A DNA stretch of 64,000 nucleotides, taken from contig JACDQM010000105.1 of the NCBI GenBank assembly GCA_015657635.1, positions 1 through 64,000 of the forward strand. Direction: 5' to 3'. The translations under genes were made by a program, and so were the position numbers. The notes beneath the pieces were generated by a model. The model saw only the letters and a program-made list of their open reading frames with translations. It was not told the DNA's origin and ran no database searches. This DNA comes from Roseateles sp. (GTDB lineage: Bacteria; Pseudomonadota; Gammaproteobacteria; Burkholderiales; Burkholderiaceae_C). Positions 57,586 to 64,000 of the stretch are shown here, in pieces; positions within the stretch are counted from its first letter, which is position 1, and the number at the start of each line of letters is the position of its first letter.

Positions 57586-59894
57586 TCAGGGCTGAGCCGG
57601 CACCGGCAGACGGGCCAGACTCATGGCGTTGAGGATCACGAACAGCGAGCTGAGCGCCATGCCCAGTCCCGCCGCCCAGGGCGGCAGCCAGCCGGCCAGG
57701 GCCAGGGGTATGCAGGCGGCGTTGTAGGCCGCCGCCCAGCCAAGGTTCTGACGGATCACGCGCCGGGTGCGCAGTGCGTGCTCGCGCAGCAGGGCAATGT
57801 CGGTCAGCCGCGATGAGAGCACCACACCATCCGCCTGAACACGCGCGATCAAGGCCCCCTGCCCCATGGCCAGGCTGGCGTCGGCGCGGGCCAGCACGGG
57901 CGCGTCATTGATGCCATCCCCCACCATCAGCACACAGCGGCCCTGGGCCTGCAGTGCAGCGACTGCCGCCAGCTTGTCCTCCGGGCTCGCGCCGCCGCGC
58001 GCTTCATCGATGCCGGCCGCCGCCGCGATCGCGCTGGCGCGCTCGGCCGTGTCGCCCGACAGCAGCAAGCTGCGCAGCCCTTGGTGACGCAACCGCTGCA
58101 CCGCCTCACGCGCATCCTCGCGCAGGACTTCGCCGAACTGCAGCTGCAGCAGCGGCTCGCCTGCGCGGCCGAACACCAGCTGCGCCTCGGGGTGCGCCAC
58201 GGTCGCGCCCTCGCCCGCGACCCACGCCGCCGAGCCCAGGCGCCAGAGCCTGCCATCGGCAGCCACGGCCTCAAGCCCACGCCCTGGCAACTCGCGCACC
58301 TCGCGCCAGGCCTGCACCTCATCATCAGGCACGGGGCAATGCGCTGCGAGCGCACGCGCAAACACATGGCGCGACTGCGCCGCCAGCGCCGCGGCTTGGC
58401 GCAGCAGCGGGTCCTGCGGCGTCAGCGCCGGCCAGCTCTGCAGCAAGCGCATGCGTTCTTCGGTCAAGGTGCCGGTCTTGTCCAGCACCACGGTGTCGAC
58501 CCGGGCCAGCGTCTCCAGCAGATCCAGCCGCGCCAACAGCACGCCGCGCTGCGCCAGCGCCCCGGCCGCACTGAGCCAGGCTGAGGGCGCCGCCAGCGAC
58601 AAGGCGCAGGGGCAGGTCACGATCAGCACCGACACCGCCACCCAGACCGCCCGCGAAGGATCGATCTGGCTCCACACCAGGGCGCCGCCGAGTGCCAGCG
58701 CCAGCACCACCCACAAGAACGGGCCGGCCACGCGATCGGCCATGCGCAGGGCTTGCGGGCGCTGCGTCAATGCGCTTCGCATCAGGCGGACGATGGCCTC
58801 GAAGCGGGTGTCATCGCCCAGGCGCTGCACCCGCAGCAGCACCGGCGCGACCAGATTGACACTGCCGGCAATCGCCGTGTCGCCCTGTTTCTTCAGCACC
58901 GGCTGCGACTCGCCGCTCAGCAAAGCCTCGTCGGCCGCGGTCTCACCCTGCTCGATCAGTCCGTCCGCCGGAAATGCCTGCCCTGCCGGCACGCGCAAGA
59001 GGTCGCCCACCCGCAGCTGCGTCGGGCTCAAGCGGGTGACCGAACCATCGGCCTCGATGCGCTCCACCGATTCCGGCAAGCCAGCCGTGGCCCGCTCAAG
59101 CTCACGCGCCACCCGGTGGCGTGCCCGCAACTCCAGGTAACGCCCGCCCAACAGGAAGCTGACGAACATCGTCAGCGAATCAAAGTAGACCTCATGCCCG
59201 AACACACCGTCTGGATCGAAGGTGGCTCCGCTGCTGGCGATGAAGGTCACCAGGATGCCCAGGCTCACCGGCACATCCATGCCCAGCCGACGCTGACGCA
59301 GTTGCGCCCAGGCGGCGCTGAAAAAGGGGCCGGCCGAGAAAAACAGCACCGGCAGGCTCAGCACCCACGAGCCCAGTTCAGCAGATTGCGCAGGTCAGCG
59401 CTCATTTCGCCCGGCTCGGCCACATAGATCGGCCAGGCCAGCATCATCACCTGCATCATCAGAAAGCTGGCGACGAACAGGCGCCACATGGCGCGCCGAT
59501 GCTCGCGCTCGCGCAGCAGCCGGGCCGGCGCCGCCAGGTCAGGCACCGCCTGATATCCGGCGCGCTCCACGGCCGCCAGCAAGCTGCTCAGGCGCGTCTC
59601 GCGCGGGTTCCAGCGCAGTTGCAGCCGCTCAGCCGCCGAATTGACCTGGGCGTCCAGCACGCCAGGCTGGCCCAGCAAGGCCCGCTCGATGATGCCGGCA
59701 CAGGCCGCGCAATGCATGCCTGCCACGCGCAGCTGCGACAGGGATTCCAGCTCGCTGAGCTGCTGGCTGAACCCCGCCTGAGCCTGGCTGTCGTCGATCA
59801 CTTCCGCGCTGCTGCCCTGGTCGGACGGCGCAGTGAAAGGAAGGGCGGAAGCAGTCATGGGCAGGCGAGGCGGGGCGGATTCTTCTAAGCCCAT
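57586..59894 (-). pseudogene. ccoI: Copper-translocating P1B-type ATPase CcoI (FixI), one-base frameshift
   Basis: CcoI exports copper for cbb3-oxidase assembly. The N-terminal frame (from 59894, or ATG 59858) has the metal-binding GMHCAACAG and ends LLNWARGC. It breaks near 59372, where one G is missing in AACTGGGCTCG. The second frame holds GSWVLSLPVLFFSA, the TPC-equivalent motif VTCPCALSLA, DKTGTLTEE (phosphorylated Asp) and GDGINDAPVL. Repaired length is about 769 residues. The start codon is ambiguous because neither candidate has a ribosome site. Confidence 0.88.
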
Positions 59895-59922
59895 AATCTA
59901 GGGTCATCCCTCTCAGCGCGAC

Positions 59923-60387
59923 ATGACCTATATCAAGACCCAACCCATTCGGCTCGCCTTGCTGGCCTTTGTCTTGCTGATGTTGGGCGCCGCCCAGGCC
60001 CAGCCTGCGGGCGAACCACAGCGACTGCCGGTGACCCAGCTGCGCGCCGGCATGCATCTGATCCAGGCTGAAGTGGCCCAGAACGACCAGCAGCGCGCGA
60101 TCGGCCTGATGCATCGGCGCAGCATGCCCGTCAACAACGGCATGCTCTTCATCTTCGAAGCACCCAGCCAGCAGTGCTTCTGGATGCGCAACACCCTGCT
60201 GCCGCTGTCGATCGCTTTCATCAGCGATGACGGCAGCATCGTCAACATCGCCGAAATGCAGCCGATGTCTGACGACTCACATTGCTCGGCCAAGCCGGTT
60301 CGCTATGCGCTGGAGATGAACCAAGGCTGGTTCGCCAAGCGCGGGCTCAAGGCGGGATCCAAGCTGAGCGGCGGCCCCTGGCCTTGA
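59923..60387 (+). CDS. Exported DUF192 protein
   Basis: A 154-residue protein with a signal peptide (RLALLAFVLLMLGAAQAQ) and one DUF192 domain: QQRAIGLMHRRSMP, GMLFIFEAPSQQCFWMRNT and the C-terminal YALEMNQGWFAKRG. The role of DUF192 is not established. It is divergent from ccoI with only about 28 bases between. Confidence 0.84.
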   Translation: MTYIKTQPIRLALLAFVLLMLGAAQAQPAGEPQRLPVTQLRAGMHLIQAEVAQNDQQRAIGLMHRRSMPVNNGMLFIFEAPSQQCFWMRNTLLPLSIAFISDDGSIVNIAEMQPMSDDSHCSAKPVRYALEMNQGWFAKRGLKAGSKLSGGPWP

Positions 60388-60394
60388 CTGACCC

Positions 60395-61801
60395 TCAGGC
60401 TGGCAGCTGCCACACCAGCCGAAAGCCGGCCAGCTCGGGCCGGGTCTGGGCAGTCCAGCGGCCGCCCAGTCGCGTGACGATCTCGTAGGCGATCGCCAGC
60501 CCCAAGCCCGACCCGCCGTCGTTGCGCGTGTCGGCCCGCTCGCCCCGCCAGAAGGGCTCAGCCAGACGGCCCAGATCAGCCGCAGCCACGCCCGGACCAT
60601 CGTCCTCGATCTCGATGCGCGCCCCCCCCTGCTCATCCACCAGGCGCAGGCGGATGTGCGGACCGCCATAGCGCAAGGCGTTGTCCAAGGCATTGCTGAT
60701 CGCCTCGCCAAGCCAAACCGAGTGGGCAAAGGCAATCACAGGCTCGTCCGGCATGTCGAGCACCAGGCTTCGGCCCTTTCGGGCAGCCTGCAAAGCCAGG
60801 GGCTCGGCAGCCTCGCGCAACAAGGGTCGCAGGTCCTGATGAAAGGCCTCCGCCTCCAATGCCATGCTGCCTTGTGAACGGACCAGGCTGAGCAACTGCC
60901 CGATCAGCCGCGCCAGCCGGTCACTGGACTTCAGCATGGCGGCGACCAGCGGCTGAAGCTGCGCCTCACTGTCACTGCCCTGCTGACGCAGCTCCAGCAT
61001 CAGCTCCTGGGCCAGCACGCGCAGGCCGGCCACCGGCGTGCGCAACTGATGCGCCGCATCAGCCACGAAGCGGCGCTGGCGGTCGATCGAATCCTTCACC
61101 TCGACCAGCAGACTGTTGATCCGCTCAATCAGGGGCTGGGCCTCGGCGGGCACCCCATCGGTCGGCAGCGGCCGCAGATCGCTGGGTGCGCGCCGCGCCA
61201 CCTCACGAGCCACCTCACGCAAAGGCGCCAGGCCGCGTCGCACACCCCAGGTCAGCAAGGCGAACGTCAGCAGTCCAAGCGCCAGCGTCGGCAGCGCCAT
61301 CGCCATCAGCACATCGCGCACCAGGCGATCCCGCTTGTTGCGCGTCTCCACAACGACAATCGAGACCGAGCGATCCAGCATCGGTGAAGTCAGCGAGAAC
61401 ATCGCGCCGCGCACCGGCGTCCCGGCCATCTCGCCATCGAACAGCACCGGATGGGCAAAACTGGTGTGACGCAAATCGGGTCGCGGCAGCCCTGACTGCC
61501 CCGCCAGCACATGACCGCGCTCGTCAAGCACGGCAAAGCTGTTGCGCTCAGTACTGTCCCAGGTCAGCAGCTCCAGGGTCTGCCGACTCATGTCCAGCAG
61601 TGGGCCCCGGTCCGTCCAGATGATCTTGGCCGCCAACGCGCCAGCCTCATCCTGCAGGCTGTGATCGAAGGCGGCATTGGCACTGCTGCGCGACAGGCCG
61701 TAGGCGCCCAGTGCTGCAGCCGTCATGCCCAGCAGCCAGATCCACAGCAGCGGCGTCAGCAGCTGCCGGCGCAGGCTGCTCACGCGCGGCTTAGGCTTCA
61801 T
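60395..61801 (-). CDS. Sensor histidine kinase with 2CSK_N domain (TctE/QseC-like)
   Basis: A 468-residue membrane kinase. A first helix near 15-35, a periplasmic 2CSK_N domain (35-165), a second helix (MAMALPTLALGLLTFALL), HAMP-like region and kinase core. The phospho-acceptor is in ADAAHQLRTPVAGL, the N box is SNALDNALRYGG and the G box is GGSGLGLAIAYEI. The ATG at 61801 overlaps the regulator gene by 11 bases, so both are one operon. Confidence 0.88.
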   Translation of the reverse strand: MKPKPRVSSLRRQLLTPLLWIWLLGMTAAALGAYGLSRSSANAAFDHSLQDEAGALAAKIIWTDRGPLLDMSRQTLELLTWDSTERNSFAVLDERGHVLAGQSGLPRPDLRHTSFAHPVLFDGEMAGTPVRGAMFSLTSPMLDRSVSIVVVETRNKRDRLVRDVLMAMALPTLALGLLTFALLTWGVRRGLAPLREVAREVARRAPSDLRPLPTDGVPAEAQPLIERINSLLVEVKDSIDRQRRFVADAAHQLRTPVAGLRVLAQELMLELRQQGSDSEAQLQPLVAAMLKSSDRLARLIGQLLSLVRSQGSMALEAEAFHQDLRPLLREAAEPLALQAARKGRSLVLDMPDEPVIAFAHSVWLGEAISNALDNALRYGGPHIRLRLVDEQGGARIEIEDDGPGVAAADLGRLAEPFWRGERADTRNDGGSGLGLAIAYEIVTRLGGRWTAQTRPELAGFRLVWQLPA

Positions 61802-62492
61802 CCGCGATGCCATCGGCGGGCGCGCCTTCGCAGGCCTCGAGCACATAGCCGAAGCCGCGCACCGTGCGGATGGCCACGCCCAGCGAGCAGAAGCGCTTGC
61901 GCAGCCGGTGCACATAGACCTCGACCGAGTTCTCGCTGAAATCGGCCTCCCAGCTGGACAAGCGCGCGACGATCGCTTCCTTGCCCACCACGCGGCCCAC
62001 ACGCTGCATCAGAATCTCTGTCAGCGCGAACTCGCGCGGGCTCAGGCGCACCGGCTCACCGCGGTGGCTGAGCTCACGATGCTCCAGATCCATCGTCAGC
62101 TCGCCCACCTGCAGGGTCTCGCTCACCCGCCCCTGGGCGCGCCGCTTCAGCGCCCGCAGCCGCGCAATCAACTCACTCAGGTCGAAGGGCTTGACCAGGT
62201 AGTCGTCCGCACCGGCGTTGAGCCCCGCGACGCGATCGCGCAGCTCGTCGCGCGCCGTCAACAGCAGCACCGGCAGACGGGCACCCTGGCTGCGCCACTG
62301 ACGCAACACACTCATGCCGTCCAGCCCCGGCAATCCCAGGTCGAGCACCGCCAGATCGAATTGCTCGATCAGCCCGGGTGCGCAGGCCTGCCGGCCGTCA
62401 ACCAACAAGTCAACTTGCCAACCCTCGCGCTCCAGCGCGCGGGCCACACCCAGGCTCAGGGCCGGTTCGTCTTCGACCAGAAGGATTCGCAT
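61791..62492 (-). CDS. OmpR-family response regulator (TctD/QseB-like)
   Basis: A 233-residue regulator. The receiver domain has acidic residues in LLVEDEPAL, phospho-acceptor Asp in LAVLDLGLPGLDG and the Lys in YLVKPFD. The winged-helix output follows (about 130-225) with VEVYVHRLRKRF and TVRGFGYVLE. The ATG at 62492 is preferred over a GTG at 62501. It partners the downstream 2CSK_N kinase; the signal is unknown. Confidence 0.9.
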   Translation of the reverse strand: MRILLVEDEPALSLGVARALEREGWQVDLLVDGRQACAPGLIEQFDLAVLDLGLPGLDGMSVLRQWRSQGARLPVLLLTARDELRDRVAGLNAGADDYLVKPFDLSELIARLRALKRRAQGRVSETLQVGELTMDLEHRELSHRGEPVRLSPREFALTEILMQRVGRVVGKEAIVARLSSWEADFSENSVEVYVHRLRKRFCSLGVAIRTVRGFGYVLEACEGAPADGIADEA

Positions 62493-62519
62493 GAAAGGCA
62501 CTCACAGCAGTTGCTGACG

Positions 62520-62546
62520 CGAAAAAGGCCGGTCGCAACCGGCCTT
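62520..62546 (-). terminator. Intrinsic terminator of sodB
   Basis: A nine-base-pair stem AAGGCCGGT / ACCGGCCTT with a four-base loop, followed on the minus strand by five T residues. It lies 25 bases after the sodB stop. Confidence 0.78.
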
Positions 62547-62571
62547 CGACGCAGCAAGGAAAGGAAACGCT

Positions 62572-63153
62572 TCAGGCGAAGTTGGCCTGCGCGAACTCCC
62601 AGTTCACCAGATGGTTCAGGAAAGCTTCGACAAACTTGGGGCGCAGATTGCGGTAGTCGATGTAGTAGGCATGCTCCCACACGTCGACCGTCAGCAGCGC
62701 CTTGTCAGCGGTGGTCAGCGGCGTGCCGGCCGCGCCCGTGTTGACGATGTCCACCGAACCGTCTGCCTTCTTCACCAGCCAGGTCCAGCCGGAACCGAAG
62801 TTGCCGACGGCACTCTTGGTGAAGGCTTCCTTGAAAGCGTCGTAGCTGCCCCACTTGGCATTGATCGCGTCGGCCAGAGCGCCGGTGGGCGCGCCGCCGC
62901 CATTGGGCTTCATGCAGTTCCAGAAGAAGGTGTGATTCCAGATCTGAGCTGCGTTGTTGTAGATGCCGCCGCTGCTCTTCTTGACGATGTCTTCCAGCGA
63001 CATGGTCTCGAACTCGGTGCCCTTCTGCAGATTGTTCAGGTTCACCACATAAGCGTTGTGATGCTTGCCGTGGTGGAACTCCAGCGTCTCGGCGCTGTAG
63101 TGCGGTGCCAGGGCATCCTTGGCATAGGGCAGTGCGGGCAGGGTGTGTTCCAT
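62572..63153 (-). CDS. sodB: Iron superoxide dismutase
   Basis: A 193-residue Fe/Mn-family superoxide dismutase that protects the cytoplasm from superoxide. Metal ligands are in [20 protein letters not shown] and [13 protein letters not shown]. The Gln in NNAAQIWNH is at the Fe-type position, so iron is more likely than manganese. The ATG at 63153 is preceded by GGAG. It sits between the partial xseA gene and the two-component operon and ends in a strong terminator. Confidence 0.93.
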   Translation of the reverse strand: MEHTLPALPYAKDALAPHYSAETLEFHHGKHHNAYVVNLNNLQKGTEFETMSLEDIVKKSSGGIYNNAAQIWNHTFFWNCMKPNGGGAPTGALADAINAKWGSYDAFKEAFTKSAVGNFGSGWTWLVKKADGSVDIVNTGAAGTPLTTADKALLTVDVWEHAYYIDYRNLRPKFVEAFLNHLVNWEFAQANFA

Positions 63154-63213
63154 GTCAACTCCTCTTCAACAGGTTTGGGGGTATTGCATCACCGGCGGCG
63201 ATTGTAGGCAGCT

Positions 63214-64000
63214 TCAGCAAAGCCCTGGCTGCGTGGCGAGTACCTGCATTTGTGCCTCGCCGTCGACCAGCACCGCATGCACCTGCGCCCCGACTTCAAG
63301 CTGAGCCACCGAGCTCAGCGCGCGGCCGGACCCATCGTCCAGCCAGGCATAGCCGCGCGCGAGCACACGCCGCGGGTCCAGCGCCTGCAAGCGGGCTTGC
63401 AAGGCATCGACGCGCCGGCTTTGCGCCTGCAAGCCCACCTGCAGAGCCCGATCACGGCGCTGTGCCAGCTGATCCAGCCGCATGGGCTGGCGCTCCAGCA
63501 CCCGGGGCAAGGCCTGACCCCGACGTTGAGCCAGCAGGTCCAGCAGTCGGCGCTGGCGGGCCAAGGCATCGCTGGGCCGGGCGAGCCGCAGTGCGGCCCG
63601 GTCCAGGCGCTGCGCCAGGTTGTCCAGCCTCTGATCGATGCGACGGCTCAATGCCGCCTCCAGCATGCGCAGCCGCTCAAGTTCGCCCGCCTGCGCCGGC
63701 GCTGCGAGCTCGGCCGCGGCGGTCGGCGTCGGCGCCCGCAGATCGGCGGCCAGGTCAGCCAGCGTCACATCGGTCTCATGGCCGACCCCGCATATCACCG
63801 GCAGTTCGGATTCGGCCACCGCCCGCACCACCCGCTCGTCGTTGAAGGCCCACAAGTCTTCGAGCGAACCGCCACCGCGGCACAGCAGCAAGGCATCGAC
63901 TTCGGCCCGCGCATTGGCCGCACGCAATGCCTGCACCAGTGCAGCAGGCGCTTGATCGCCCTGGACCAGGCTGGGATAGATGACGAGCTCCACCTGCGGC
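63214..64000 (-). CDS. xseA: Exodeoxyribonuclease VII large subunit (partial, N-terminus beyond window)
   Basis: XseA with XseB degrades single-stranded DNA. The 262 C-terminal codons are here. The catalytic-domain segments are [19 protein letters not shown] and [19 protein letters not shown], followed by a long coiled coil (about 110-210 of the fragment) and the family ending [10 protein letters not shown]. The N-terminal OB domain lies beyond position 64000. Confidence 0.93.
   Translation of the reverse strand, partial: PQVELVIYPSLVQGDQAPAALVQALRAANARAEVDALLLCRGGGSLEDLWAFNDERVVRAVAESELPVICGVGHETDVTLADLAADLRAPTPTAAAELAAPAQAGELERLRMLEAALSRRIDQRLDNLAQRLDRAALRLARPSDALARQRRLLDLLAQRRGQALPRVLERQPMRLDQLAQRRDRALQVGLQAQSRRVDALQARLQALDPRRVLARGYAWLDDGSGRALSSVAQLEVGAQVHAVLVDGEAQMQVLATQPGLC

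Overview
The window looks like a chromosomal segment of a high-GC betaproteobacterium of the order Burkholderiales, probably the Rubrivivax / Leptothrix / Roseateles side of the order. This placement is inferred from gene content and protein style; no rRNA is present. Supporting signs are a PEP-CTERM protein, Azoarcus-type CoA-dependent anthranilate catabolism next to kynurenine genes, a cco cluster with FNR and HemN, and both a dimeric and a monomeric isocitrate dehydrogenase. I see no tRNA, rRNA, CRISPR array, insertion sequence or phage gene.

Layout. 1-10.7 kb is housekeeping: an AlaA-type aminotransferase (cut by the window edge), an Mth938-domain protein, a peroxiredoxin, a PIN-PhoH ATPase, a HAD phosphatase, a frameshifted DHA2 efflux pump, a secreted M3 peptidase and propionyl-CoA synthetase. 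11.0-15.6 kb holds an NlpC/P60 hydrolase, a PEP-CTERM protein, a membrane serine/threonine kinase and an ECF-type sigma factor; the kinase and PEP-CTERM genes share a two-block 35-bp upstream motif. 15.7-20.1 kb holds a ketimine-reductase-like gene, gcdH with a divergent LysR regulator, and an sbtA-sbtB bicarbonate transporter/PII pair.

20.2-36.2 kb is one metabolic island. On the minus strand lie a RidA protein, a hotdog thioesterase, a five-gene Liv-type ABC importer, a 2-aminobenzoate-CoA ligase, acyl-CoA dehydrogenase, enoyl-CoA hydratase, MarR regulator, SDR dehydrogenase and the two-domain 2-aminobenzoyl-CoA monooxygenase/reductase. Divergently, kynB-kynU-kynA convert tryptophan to anthranilate. 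Together they form a route from tryptophan or external anthranilate to central metabolism through CoA thioesters.

36.3-49 kb holds an alpha/beta hydrolase, a frameshifted aminopeptidase P, a LytS/LytTR two-component pair, clpS-clpA, a cold-shock gene, and two unrelated NADP isocitrate dehydrogenases side by side. 49-59.9 kb is a micro-oxic respiration block: ccoI-S-N-O-Q-P-G plus a FixH-like gene, fnr, hemN and a SafE-type membrane protein, with an FNR-box-like site between hemN and fnr. 59.9-64 kb holds a DUF192 protein, an OmpR-type two-component pair, sodB and the partial xseA.

A caution runs through the whole window. Nine otherwise conserved genes (MFS pump, kynB, kynU, kynA, pepP, hemN, fixH-like, ccoO, ccoI) carry about eleven one- or two-base indels, mostly lost G/C bases in short G/C runs. 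This pattern looks more like consensus error than biological decay.
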